The position numbers were made by a program, and so were the translations under genes. A DNA stretch of 47,945 nucleotides from Pleurocapsaceae cyanobacterium CSU_1_1 (GTDB taxonomy: Bacteria > Cyanobacteriota > Cyanobacteriia > Cyanobacteriales > Xenococcaceae): NCBI GenBank assembly GCA_012034765.1, contig JAAUOU010000019.1:1-47945 (forward strand). Direction: 5' to 3'. Position 1 is the stretch's first letter, and each line of letters starts with the position of its first letter. The notes beneath the pieces are model-generated. The model was given only the letters and a program-made list of their open reading frames with translations. It was not told the DNA's origin and ran no database searches. Below, piece by piece: positions 33,088 through 41,988 of the stretch.

Positions 33088-34734
33088 TTAGAATTCAAAG
33101 GTAGTACGAACTACACCAACATAAACAGTCTCATTATCTGTATTGTGATCGGGATTAAATACAGCATATGCACCAGGGGTGATCGAGATGTTGTCGCTAA
33201 GAGGGAACTTGTAAAGCGCTTCAACTAGATAAGATGTGTCTTCATCATCTGCTACGTCATCAGAACTAAATTTAGGCAGCATACCACCACCGATGGATAG
33301 TACAGAACCTTCTTTAACTAGGTCAAGCAGAGAAGCATTAGCTCCCCAAGTCCAAATATCCCCAGAATCTTCTTCTCCAGCCCCTAGACTACCGACACTA
33401 GCATAGCCACCAGTCGCGCTTAGGGCAATTTTTTCACCAACATTGAAAGTAGCACCTAGACCAACTTTGTCAGCATTACTAGCAACACCTGCACCAAAGG
33501 GCTGAGATGCTGCTCCGCTAACAGTGCCACCGCTATAATCAACTCCATCTTCACTACCATCCTGATAGTTGCGAATGTAGGTTGCAGTTAGTTGCAAAGG
33601 CTCAATGGGAGTGAACTCCAACTGCGCACCAGCACTATATGAACCGTTGAATAGACCGTCGCCTTCTGCTGGAGAACTGGCATTATCAGTTAGATATGCA
33701 GCGTTAATTCCGACTTTATCTTCAATGATGTCTAAGTTAACACCAGCACCAGCGCCTTCAGTACCACGGAAGAGCAGTGGATTGTAACGGTTGAAGCGAG
33801 ATAAAGCACCAGTCCCACTCTCTTCAAGCTGAGGGTTATTAACATTGAAAACATCATCTAGGTCTAAACCAATGGCTCCAACCCAAACGTCTGCTTTTTC
33901 GCCAACAGGGAAGCGATAGTGTAAGTCAGAAATTTCAACTGAGTTATTATCAGTATTATTGTCAAAACCTAGACGAGTCGAGTTGGTACCAGTGACATCA
34001 TCATTTAAGGAGGTAGCATTTCCAGCTTGTAGTCTGGTTCTCAAACGGTCTTCACCAGTAAAGCTAGTATCAAAATTTAAGCGAGTACGGTAGCTTAAAG
34101 TAGTTTCAGCATTGATATCATCGTCATCATCGTTATCATCGTTATCGTCACCATCATCAACACCACCACCAAAAACATCTGAAATTCCAAAAATGGCTTC
34201 GCCTTTAAGTTTAGTAGTAGTGGAGAACTGACTGTCTTCTAATACCGCAGTACGGCTTTCAATTTCGTCAACTCTACCGCCAAGAGTAGCTAGTTCTGCT
34301 TCAAATTCTTGTTGCAGACGGTTTATGGTATCTAGCTGTTCTTGATCGACACTGCTTGAATTGCTAGCAATCAAACGTTCAATTTGATTCAAGCAGGAAT
34401 TTAAACCAGCAGCAAATTCATAACGAGTCAAGGCTTGGTCGCCACGGTAAGTTTGGTTAGGAAAACCAGCAATACAGCCGTAACGATCTACTAAACTACG
34501 TAATGCTTCATATGCCCAGTCAGTAGGAGAAACGTCTCTTAACTGATTGACGTTTGTTACCTGAGACTGATTGTTTTGATTTAATTGTTGATAGTTATTA
34601 ATTTGTTCTAAAGTTTGATTGACTGCTTCTTTGTCCGCAGGAACACTTTGTGCTGAAGCACTGTTAGCGGAAAATAAACAGGCTGCAAATAAAACGGGAG
34701 CAACTTTAGCTGCTTGCCAAAATAGTCTAATCAT
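33088..34734 (-). CDS. SLH-OprB type outer-membrane porin
   Basis: A 548-residue cyanobacterial porin. The signal peptide ends SASAQ (cleavage about residue 29). An SLH domain follows (VSPTDWAYEALRSLVDRYGC and GDQALTRYEFAAGLNSCL), then a coiled coil (VDQEQLDTINRLQQEFEAEL) and an OprB-like beta-barrel ending in VVRTTFEF with the terminal Phe expected for BAM insertion. This matches the iron-uptake/solute porin family (Som-like). One early loop is very acidic (GDDNDDNDDDDD). The ATG at 34734 has GAGG about 9 nt upstream; an earlier GTG adds four residues. A terminator follows the stop. Confidence 0.93.
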   Translation of the reverse strand: MIRLFWQAAKVAPVLFAACLFSANSASAQSVPADKEAVNQTLEQINNYQQLNQNNQSQVTNVNQLRDVSPTDWAYEALRSLVDRYGCIAGFPNQTYRGDQALTRYEFAAGLNSCLNQIERLIASNSSSVDQEQLDTINRLQQEFEAELATLGGRVDEIESRTAVLEDSQFSTTTKLKGEAIFGISDVFGGGVDDGDDNDDNDDDDDINAETTLSYRTRLNFDTSFTGEDRLRTRLQAGNATSLNDDVTGTNSTRLGFDNNTDNNSVEISDLHYRFPVGEKADVWVGAIGLDLDDVFNVNNPQLEESGTGALSRFNRYNPLLFRGTEGAGAGVNLDIIEDKVGINAAYLTDNASSPAEGDGLFNGSYSAGAQLEFTPIEPLQLTATYIRNYQDGSEDGVDYSGGTVSGAASQPFGAGVASNADKVGLGATFNVGEKIALSATGGYASVGSLGAGEEDSGDIWTWGANASLLDLVKEGSVLSIGGGMLPKFSSDDVADDEDTSYLVEALYKFPLSDNISITPGAYAVFNPDHNTDNETVYVGVVRTTFEF

Positions 34735-35166
34735 ATGTATCCTCACACACCTAAAATATAAATAAGCTACGTTTTTTGTAGTATTTTCGACAGTTTGATT
34801 TTGTTACAACAAGAATCCTAACTGGCTTATGTGATTAGTATAAGCAACCCCCCAGATGAATTAACTGTATATCGTGACATTTTGTTGACCGCACACCCAT
34901 CATCGATAATTTTACTTAGTCTATTTTATTGTAACGGTGAGATAAACAAGACCTTGATACCTGGAGTAATCTTGGTAGTTCAGGGGAGGTTCTAGTTATA
35001 ACCACAGACTTCTACATAATATTATAAGAATAATTTAATCAAGCGGTTAAACTAATTTAAAGCTGGGGTTAAGACAAGATAATTAATCAGCTTAAGGTAG
35101 ATCTGAGCTTTCAAAAAATTGTATAGATGTCTATATAAGGAAGGCCAAGATTTTAATTTGACTTTC
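34735..35166. other. Porin upstream region
   Basis: About 430 nt without a gene, between the phoU repeat and the porin start on the reverse strand. AT-rich with a long leader; imperfect TTAA motifs near 35045-35072 are spaced 10 and 12 nt and do not make a convincing Pho box. Probably holds the porin promoter and leader. Confidence 0.4.
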
Positions 35167-35192
35167 TAGGGGCGAACGACCGTTCGCCCCTA
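35167..35192. repeat. Perfect palindromic repeat at phoU 3' end
   Basis: AGGGGCGAACG-AC-CGTTCGCCCCT is a perfect 11-bp arm inverted repeat ending one base before the phoU stop codon. I recall this as a short dispersed palindrome found in many cyanobacterial genomes. It may protect or end the phoU mRNA, but there is no T tract. Confidence 0.75.
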
Positions 35193-35888
35193 CTAGTTTC
35201 TCTTGCCCGTAACAATGTAGGTAACACGCTGACTAATATTGGTAGCGTGATCTGCCATTCTTTCTAAATGACGAATTATTAAGCCTAAAAGTAAAACTGG
35301 TTCGACTACCCCTGGCACATTTTTTCGCATTGCGATCGCATTGTAAAGGCGATCGTGAGCATCATCAACAATATCATCATATTCTTTAACTCTAACCCCT
35401 GAACTCGCATCTAAGTCTGCTAAAGCTACCAAGCTAGTGGCGAGCATTAGTTGAGCATGTTCTGACATTTGGGCAATTTCGGGCAAAATAGACTGAGGTG
35501 GATATTTGATCAGCTTTACAGCCATTTCGCTTAGGTCTTGGGCGTAGTCGCCGATCCTTTCGAGATCTCGTACCAACTGCATAGAAGCACTAAGCATTCT
35601 TAAATCTTGCGCTACAGGTGCTTGCAGGGTCATTAAGGTGGCGCAGTCAGACTCTATTTGGCGGTAGTAAATATCAATTTGCTTTTCTAAAATCAGCAAT
35701 TTAGGAATTGCATCAAGATCAGCCTCGAATAAGGATTGGTGGCTCAGGCGAAATGACTGTTCGACCAAAGTACCCATTCGCAGTACTTCTTGCTGAACCT
35801 TCCGCAGAGAACGCTCTAATTGATTTGCTTCTGTAGACTTGGTATGGGGAGTAAAAGTCACTGGACTTATTACATGTGTATGCATCAT
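35193..35888 (-). CDS. phoU: Phosphate-signalling regulator PhoU
   Basis: A 231-residue all-helical PhoU protein with two three-helix repeats. LRMLSASMQLVRDLERIGDY, and the second LLLGLIIRHLERMADHATNI, are the conserved metal-binding E-R-x-x-D motifs. PhoU links the Pst transporter to the SphS kinase and keeps it off when phosphate is plentiful. It lies 146 nt after sphS on the same strand, which fits one regulon, and about 2.4 kb from pstS. Confidence 0.93.
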   Translation of the reverse strand: MMHTHVISPVTFTPHTKSTEANQLERSLRKVQQEVLRMGTLVEQSFRLSHQSLFEADLDAIPKLLILEKQIDIYYRQIESDCATLMTLQAPVAQDLRMLSASMQLVRDLERIGDYAQDLSEMAVKLIKYPPQSILPEIAQMSEHAQLMLATSLVALADLDASSGVRVKEYDDIVDDAHDRLYNAIAMRKNVPGVVEPVLLLGLIIRHLERMADHATNISQRVTYIVTGKRN

Positions 35889-36034
35889 CTATGCATATTA
35901 TAAAAAAATATAATAAACAATTTAAAATGCATTTATTTTATACATCTTACTCTATTAATTATTAATAGACAAATCAATAGACCAAAAAGTTTAAACTTTT
36001 TTGGCTAAAATGTATTGAAATTAACTAAACGAGA

Positions 36035-37279
36035 TTAAGAATTTTCTGTTTTATCCGTAGGTAGCAAAATTTCCACCCATGCTCCACCTCCAAGAGGATG
36101 ATTCTTAGCAGAAATTGTACCGCCATGAGCGTGAACAATTTCCTCGACAATAGCCAATCCCAATCCGCTCCCATCAGGAGAATTGCTGGGTTCTCTGGTA
36201 CGAGATTTATCTCCTCGATAAAGTCTTTCAAAGATGAAAGGAATGTCTGAATTATTAAACCCTGTACCCGAATCAATTATATCAATCTTAATTTGGTTTT
36301 TAAGATTAGATTGTGTTGACGACTTAGATACTTGAATTAAGATTTGTTTGCCGATTGAATTATGCTTGATGGCATTATCTAATAGATTGAGAAAAACTTG
36401 AATTAAACGAGAGCGATCGGCGCAAATGCTTATTTGGCGATCGCCATTATAAGCTAGAGTTACTTCTTTGCGTTTGGCGATCGGTTCTAGGGTTTGCCAC
36501 ACTGACTGCACTAAATCGTATAGTCCGACCGTTTCGTATTTTAAAACTTGATTTGGTGTCGCCTGAAGCTGAGTTAAATCTAACCACTCTTGGACTAATT
36601 CAATCAGCCGATTGGTTTCTTTCCGCATTTGCTCAACCCAGCGACGTTCAGGATCTTGTAAGCGTCGAAGCAAATTCTCCGCGACTAGAGAGATTGATGT
36701 CAGGGGAGTGCGTAGTTCATGGGTGAGATCGGCAAAAGTGCGATCACGAGACTGGGATAATTCCAGCAAAGGTTGACGGTTTTCGATAAATACTCCTACC
36801 TGCTGTTTTGGCAAGGGAAATCCAGATCCTTTAAGAGCGATCGATTCTACTATTTTTTGTAGCGGTTGGTCGCTATTTGTTTGTAACTCTGGTTGTTGAG
36901 GCGAGACGTAACGAGTGAAATAAAAGATCCATTCTTTGGTCTGAGAACGTTGAGAATTGCGAGTTGATTCAATTAGCTGATCGAGATCGTAGGAACGAAC
37001 TAACTCCAGCAGTAAGCGCACTCGCAGCGATCGCCGAGAATCGATGTGGAGCAGATCTTTTGCCGTTTGGTTACAGCCTAAAAGCTGATTTTCGGCATCT
37101 ACCTGCAAGTAGCCGATCGGAGCTTGCTCAATTAACTCTTGCCAAGCTTGTTTATCCTGTTCGAGCTGTTGACGCTGGCGATTAAGTTCGCTCAATTCTA
37201 AGCGAATCAAAGACTGCAAGGGCAAAGATACATCTTCATTATTTTTATTCCCCGCATAGGAGCGGAGGGTTTTCTTCAA
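36035..37279 (-). CDS. sphS: Phosphate-sensor histidine kinase SphS (PhoR type), N-terminus damaged
   Basis: A kinase with a PAS domain (about 48-120, EQAPIGYLQVDAENQLLGCN), H-box FADLTHELRTPLTSISL (H187), N-box LLDNAIKHN, G1 IIDSGTGF and G2 GSGLGLAIVEEIV. Position next to phoU and domain order support SphS, which phosphorylates SphR in low phosphate. The TTG at 37279 is only the first usable codon of this frame. Upstream the frame continues as LGLLLGLGIYAGQQYRFNQQ, a transmembrane segment, but hits a stop before an eight-A run (37338-37345). One extra base there would join it to a GTG start at 37359 (MTIFSFFLGLLL). Loss of the membrane anchor, or a sequencing slip, is likely. No sphR is present. 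Confidence 0.85.
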   Translation of the reverse strand: MKKTLRSYAGNKNNEDVSLPLQSLIRLELSELNRQRQQLEQDKQAWQELIEQAPIGYLQVDAENQLLGCNQTAKDLLHIDSRRSLRVRLLLELVRSYDLDQLIESTRNSQRSQTKEWIFYFTRYVSPQQPELQTNSDQPLQKIVESIALKGSGFPLPKQQVGVFIENRQPLLELSQSRDRTFADLTHELRTPLTSISLVAENLLRRLQDPERRWVEQMRKETNRLIELVQEWLDLTQLQATPNQVLKYETVGLYDLVQSVWQTLEPIAKRKEVTLAYNGDRQISICADRSRLIQVFLNLLDNAIKHNSIGKQILIQVSKSSTQSNLKNQIKIDIIDSGTGFNNSDIPFIFERLYRGDKSRTREPSNSPDGSGLGLAIVEEIVHAHGGTISAKNHPLGGGAWVEILLPTDKTENS

Positions 37280-37465
37280 CTGTTGGTTAAATCTATATTG
37301 CTGACCTGCATAGATTCCTAGACCAAGCAGTAGCCCTAAAAAAAACTAAAAATTGTCACAAAAAAAATAGTTGTCCAATTGATACCGAGTTAACTCTAAT
37401 CAATTTTATAAAGAATTGGGTTTGGTAGAGTCGAGGGAGGTTATTAAGCCTCGCCCCTCTCTGTT

Positions 37466-37500
37466 AGATCTGGGCGTGCGATTTTCACCGCACCCAGCTC
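37466..37500 (-). ncRNA. Outer intron domain V
   Basis: Reverse strand: GAGCTGGGTGCGGT, a GAAA loop, then ATCGCACGCCCAGATCT. The AGC triad, the GAAA tetraloop and a two-base bulge on the 3' side are those of catalytic domain V. Domain VI follows, with a candidate branch-point A seven nt from the 3' end. Confidence 0.8.
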
Positions 37501-37509
37501 CCGATATTC

Positions 37510-38348
37510 TTAGCTTTTACTTTTGCTCATGTGTATGAATTGGTGGCACGACTGATGTATTGCTACTAAATTCGTTTCTTTCCAATTCTGATGATTTCCG
37601 TCTACGTGGTGTAGATGTACTCTCTGTTCTCCTATGAATTTTAATCCGCAGGATTTACATGAATGGTTCTGCCGTTTAAGGGCTTTAGAGGTTAAACCGT
37701 CATAGAGTACACTATTACGCTTACTCCAGTAGGCTATATCTCCGTCATAAGGTGATTTCTCTCCTTTGACATTGATATGTTTGTTTTCTGAATAGGAAAC
37801 GGTAGGGAATGCTATATCGAGCAATTTCTTGCTAGTGTAACGATTCTGATTCGTTTCTTTGTTGAATACCTTATATGCGCGAGATTCGATAAAATACAAG
37901 GAGTTCCTTGTCTCGTCCATCTTGCAGTACTTGTGGTATTGTCTCCAGCCTCTAACGACGGGGGCTAGTTTGCTAGCTTTAACTGTCGCACCATAGTTTG
38001 AGTTGTTGACGATGGTTTTTACTTTCTTACGGAATGCCTTGTAGTTATCCGCTGAAGGGATACTACGGAACTTGCCGTTTTTCTGGACTTTAAAGTGCCA
38101 GCCGAGGAAGTCAAATCCATCTGTCGCTGCGGTTAGCTTGGTTTTCTTTTCACTGACGTTCATTCCTCTTGCTGCTAGAAGGACGGAGATTCTATCAAGT
38201 ATTGCCTTTGCGTCGTCCTCTGGTCGGATTATGATTAACATATCGTCCGCGTAGCGGATTGATGGTTCTTTTATCCTGCCTTTGTTATCTTTGTATTTGT
38301 GAATACTTTCGATTCCATTAAGGGCGATGTTAGCTAGCAGTGGACTAA
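37510..38348 (-). CDS. Outer intron-encoded protein, C-terminal exon (RT end, maturase, HNH)
   Basis: This is the second part of the outer intron RT, starting in the split codon that gives Val236. SPLLANIALNGIE and SIRYADDMLII (catalytic YADD) belong to the fingers-palm RT. GFDFLGWHFKVQ and LAPVVRGWRQYHKYC mark the thumb/maturase X domain. CKSCG, VHLHHVDGNHQNW and HQSCHQFIH form an HNH nuclease. The open frame continues upstream into inner-intron domain VI (to 38502), but that part is not protein-like. Joined to 40732-41437 it makes a 514-residue protein, so it needs inner-intron splicing to be expressed. Confidence 0.88.
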
Positions 38349-38412
38349 ATGGAGTAGGCACAAAGCGCACCTTCCAATCTTGCGATTGATGTGTTTCTTC
38401 ATACCTCTCCCC

Positions 38413-38445
38413 AAACCCAACGTGACAATTTCTCGTCATTGGGCT
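38413..38445 (-). ncRNA. Inner intron domain V
   Basis: Reverse strand: AGCCCAATGACGA, GAAA loop, TTGTCACGTTGGGTTT. The AGC triad, GAAA tetraloop and CG bulge are as expected. Domain VI after it pairs GAGAGG with CCTACTC, leaving the A bulged as branch point. Confidence 0.85.
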
Positions 38446-38456
38446 TTCCATCATTG

Positions 38457-40118
38457 TTACCTCCGACCAAATGAAGGGGTTTGTGCATGACAGGGACGAC
38501 ATAATAGCTGAAGATTGTCTTCAGTATCTTTGCCCTTGTTTTTGCGCGGTACGATATGGTGTAGGTCTAGTTTACCTAGAGAACCACAACACTCGCATTT
38601 CGCACCCCTAATAGCTTTAATTTTCTCTTTGAGTTCGCGCCACGTAACATTCTCAGCATTACCCATCCAAATTTGGTTAGATAAGGATTTTTCTGGCGGA
38701 TTAGCTGTTGTTGTTCCAAATCCTTCTAAATAAGAATTGTCTGGTGAACGAGAACGGTATTTCTTTAAGGGCAAATCACTCATTTTATAGAGGAAGAGGT
38801 AATTATCCCCGTTGACTACACCAAAGTTCCATCTCTTACCGTTTTCACGGAGCTTGAACCTGTCTAGTACCTTTCGGACGGATACCTTATGCCGTTTCTT
38901 AAGCCAAAGAAATAGTCGTTCATTGACCCAGAAGTCTAGATCTTTGGCTATTTCTTTGACATTAGTATGGCGATAATAGCTAATCCAACCTCTTAGTACT
39001 GCGTTTAGAGCCGAGATTTTTAACAACGGTGAGTCTTGAAACCATTTTCGTCTGGTCATTTCCTTGACCTTAAGCTTTAACTTCTTGATGTTATCCTGTG
39101 CGGGTGTGACCAACATCTTTGGTCGGTCATTAGATTTTACGTATCTTTGAACGTGAAAACCCAGGAAGTCAAAGCCTTGATTTACGTGAGTGATGTGAGT
39201 TTTTTCGGGAGAGAGTTCGAGTTTTAATTCTGACCAGAGGAAGGTCTGGAACTCTTCTTTTAGCCTGACGGCTTCTGCTTTACCACCGTTGGTAAGTAGT
39301 AGCCAGTCATCAGCGTACCGAATCAACGCACAATTTCCCATGTGGTTTGTTCGACGACGTTCTTTCTGTTTGCGATGTAGGTTGCCATATTTGTTCCACC
39401 AGTAGAGGTCTAGCTGGTGAAGGTAGATGTTCGCTAAAATTGGCGAACAAATTGCGCCTTGGGGAGTACCCAATTCGGTGCGCTTAAATAAATGACCTTC
39501 CATGATTCCCGCTTTGAGAAATCGTTCTATCAGATTTAGGAAACGTTTATCAGCTATTCGTTGAGCCAGCAATTTCATCAGTATTTGATGGTGTATGCTG
39601 TCGAATGCTCCTTTGATATCTCCTTCAATAACCCAGTAGTATTTGTTGCGTCGATTGATGTAGCTATCTAATCGGGCGATGCAATCTTGAGTTCTGCGTC
39701 CTGGTCGGAAACCATTAGAACAGTTCAAGAAATCGCTCTCGTAGATAGGTTCTAACACCATCTTTACAAGCATTTGTACTACCCTGTCTTTAATTGTGGG
39801 AATACCCAATGGGCGTTTCTTTCCGTTAGACTTGGGAATGTATATGCGACGGACGGGCAATGGTCGAAACTGTTTCTGACGCAGTTCCGATTCTATCTCT
39901 TTCACAAATTTAGACTTTGCTGCCTCTGATTCAAGAGCTTTCTTGCTGATTCCATCAATTCCTGGTGTCTTAGAACCTTTGTTCGAGAGAATTGTTTCCA
40001 AGGCATCTGCAATCCAATCTCGACGACAAATGAGCCGATAGAGATGGTCAAATTGATGCTCATCTTGAAACTTCGCTTTTATGGCGAGACTACGTTGGGT
40101 TTTGATGGTATCGGACAT
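38457..40118 (-). CDS. ltrA: Inner intron-encoded reverse transcriptase/maturase with HNH
   Basis: A 553-residue group II intron protein. RT motifs: GSKTPGIDGISKKAL, IPKSNGKKRPLGIPTIKDRV, EGDIKGAFDSIHH, GTPQGAICSPILANIYLHQL and LIRYADDWLLL (catalytic YADD). Maturase X domain around LNAVLRGWISYYRHTN, followed by a C-terminal HNH nuclease: CECCG, LDLHHIVPRKNKGKDTEDN and LLCRPCHAQ. All key residues appear intact, so it should promote splicing and retrohoming of the inner intron. It is in domain IV, 107 nt before the 3' splice site. It differs clearly from the outer RT, so the two introns belong to different lineages. Confidence 0.95.
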   Translation of the reverse strand: MSDTIKTQRSLAIKAKFQDEHQFDHLYRLICRRDWIADALETILSNKGSKTPGIDGISKKALESEAAKSKFVKEIESELRQKQFRPLPVRRIYIPKSNGKKRPLGIPTIKDRVVQMLVKMVLEPIYESDFLNCSNGFRPGRRTQDCIARLDSYINRRNKYYWVIEGDIKGAFDSIHHQILMKLLAQRIADKRFLNLIERFLKAGIMEGHLFKRTELGTPQGAICSPILANIYLHQLDLYWWNKYGNLHRKQKERRRTNHMGNCALIRYADDWLLLTNGGKAEAVRLKEEFQTFLWSELKLELSPEKTHITHVNQGFDFLGFHVQRYVKSNDRPKMLVTPAQDNIKKLKLKVKEMTRRKWFQDSPLLKISALNAVLRGWISYYRHTNVKEIAKDLDFWVNERLFLWLKKRHKVSVRKVLDRFKLRENGKRWNFGVVNGDNYLFLYKMSDLPLKKYRSRSPDNSYLEGFGTTTANPPEKSLSNQIWMGNAENVTWRELKEKIKAIRGAKCECCGSLGKLDLHHIVPRKNKGKDTEDNLQLLCRPCHAQTPSFGRR

Positions 40119-40731
40119 ACTTCTTAGTCCTCTCTACTTCCTAGGGCGTATCTCTAACAATGACTGCCGACCTTCGCCATGTACCAGCTTATTTTCTGGT
40201 TCGGACTACTACGACGGCTCTGCCACGCAATAACTACTTCAGTTGCAGTTAACCCAGTCTGAATTCAGACCAGTTATTGCGCTTCCTACGTTCACACAGT
40301 GGTACGTGATTTCATTTAACCGTAGGCTTCCTCTTTACTCCTGTAGGATACAGACCTAGTATCCTCGACATCAGTTGATAATTTATACCCTTGTAATTAG
40401 AGCAATTCAGTCCGAGTAGACAGACCTTTTCGTTAACCGCGTCAAAAGTTAATTTACCTGATGTCTCACGCCATCTCTGTTGTTTAACAGCGTGTCCAAG
40501 GTGTAGGAGCGTCGGACAAGGATTCCTGGCGTAGCCGTAGTTAAATTCCAGGCTCGAAGCCTCATACTGTAACAGAGTGCCAGTACTTTGCTCCTTGTTC
40601 CCCAGGCTTCAAACAGGTTCTCACTCATTGTCCCCTGCCTGCTGGGTTAGCCTTAGTACATTAGGGAATGTACTATCTCTTGGTAGTTTTCGCTCTCCTT
40701 GAGCATTACCACTGTGCGCTTCGCAGCGCAC

Positions 40732-41437
40732 CCAACCCACCTTGAGGTGTTCCTTGGTCGGGGAAACCTATATTAGTTCCTGCTTTGAGACATCTGAAGA
40801 TGCCAAGCTTTAGCCTTGAAGGGGCAATTATGTTGTCCATGATTGCTGAGTGGTTAATCTTGTCGAAGCATTTTTCGATGTCGAGTTCGATAACTCGTTT
40901 ATCTTTTCCGTTACTCATGCTTCTGAGGTTGTTGAATAGAGTTTTCTGGGCATCGTGTGCTGCCCGTCCTATTCTAAACCCGTAGCTTCTTGCATGGAAA
41001 GTTGCTTCGTGTGCTGGTTCGAGTGCATATTTTGCTAGGCATTGCCAAGCTCTATCTGCTATTGTTGGCACTTTGAGTATTCTGATAGTTCCATCTTTTT
41101 TAGGGATAGGAATTTCTCTTAAGCCTTGGTGCTTCCAATTGGCATGGTTTTTAGCTAATTTCTCTTCAAGCTCGAAGCGTTCTTCAAACGTGAGGGATTT
41201 TTGACCGTCTATTCCTGCCGTTTTCTTACCAGTGTTTAACTGTGTTACTTGTTGGATTGCTAGAAATCTAGCAGCCTGGGATTTGAGAATCAGTTTTTGA
41301 AGTGACTGAGCTTTGCGCTTGTCGCCAACTTGAACTGCTTTGAACACTCGTCTTTGTAGCCTGAAAAGGTCTTGATGGAATTTCTTCCAATCTTGATTTT
41401 CCCAAAGTTCACTAGCGTTTAAGCTGTGTCTAACCAT
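40732..41437 (-). CDS. Outer intron-encoded protein, N-terminal exon (RT fingers)
   Basis: The first 235 codons plus one base of the outer intron RT: KTAGIDGQKSLTFEERFELE (RT0/1 region), IPIPKKDGTIRILKVPTIAD, ARSYGFRIGRAAHDAQ, RVIELDIEKCFDKINHSAI and GFPDQGTPQGG, where the inner intron interrupts. Unspliced, the frame adds only eight residues (GALRSAQW) and stops at 40706, giving a truncated RT without YADD. GGAG lies about 9 nt before the ATG. The sequence type resembles chloroplast-like lineage intron proteins (from memory). Confidence 0.9.
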
Positions 41438-41985
41438 AGTCTGCTCCGAGTTGTGTTTTCTGAATACCTCAAGGCAATTACGCCTTGTCCTACCCGAATT
41501 TAAGGAATTAATCCTCTCGTCTGGTCTACCGTGGTTTCGACTTGCCCACAGACCTTAGACTCGTTTTTATTCGTTCCATCCTTCGATTGTTTTGTCTCTT
41601 TAGACGTAGCCAATTCAACCGCCAGAACCCCTTACTCTTGCCGTTGTTGGCTTTAATACACGGCGGGATACTAATCTCTGGCAAAGTCAGTCATTAGACT
41701 TGCGACTGCTTGGGCGTAGGTTGCTTTTTTTAGGCTCTGTTTCGTCGTGGAGACTCCCTGTTAACGCCAGTGTCATTTGCAATTAATGTCTGTTTGCGTC
41801 CTGTTCCCAGCTTCGCTCTACAGATTTCCGAGTCTGTTCGACGTGGGCAGATAAGGAGTTACCTTTGAGTTTAAGGAGTAGGACTTTCACCTACATCAGA
41901 GGGATAGTTAAGCTAGTCTTGGGAGACTTGGCTCTAGTGTTTATTTACGGACTAGATACCGTGATTCACACTAAACGAATCGCAC
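41438..41985 (-). other. Outer intron 5' RNA domains
   Basis: About 550 nt between the intron 5' end and its protein start, without ORFs. It should hold domains I-III. The equivalent part of the inner intron is 40119-40731. Confidence 0.65.
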
Positions 41986-41988
41986 AAA

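Larger units (their letters stand above)
38349..40731 (-). mobile_element. Inner group II intron, inserted in the outer intron RT gene
   Basis: On the reverse strand it starts GTGCGCTGCG at 40731 and ends CCTACTCCAT at 38349 (consensus GTGCG and AY), 2,383 nt. Precise removal joins CAAGGTGGGTTGG to TTAGTCCACTG and restores the RT motif QGGLVSPLLANIAL in frame. Domain V (38413-38445) and domain VI with a bulged A seven nt from the end are visible. It encodes its own full-length RT-maturase-HNH protein. Same orientation as the host intron, so it can be spliced from that transcript. Confidence 0.9.
37425..41985 (-). mobile_element. Outer group II intron, interrupted by a second group II intron (twintron)
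   Basis: On the reverse strand the element starts GTGCGATTCG (consensus 5' GTGCG) at 41985 and ends ACTCTAC at 37425, preceded by domain V and VI hairpins. It encodes an RT-maturase-HNH protein split by an inner intron at 38349-40731. Without the inner intron it is 2,178 nt, a normal size. It sits in the gap between a GNAT remnant and sphS, directly after a CGCCCTAAAGGGCG hairpin plus AGGTTTT. Boundaries come from the GTGCG/AY rule and domain VI, not from an empty-site comparison. Confidence 0.85.

Noticed and set aside
35040-35075. Possible Pho box upstream of the porin
   Set aside because: TTAA motifs are spaced 10 and 12 nt and lack the regular 11-nt period seen before pstS.
38349-38502. 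Upstream extension of the outer RT C-terminal frame (MSSLSCTNPF...)
   Set aside because: It reads through inner-intron domains V and VI; the residues are not RT-like and the spliced frame explains the real protein.
40600-40731. EBS1 of the inner intron at GGGTTAG (40644)
   Set aside because: It could pair with GGTTGG, but lies too close to the 5' end; not reliable without folding domain I.
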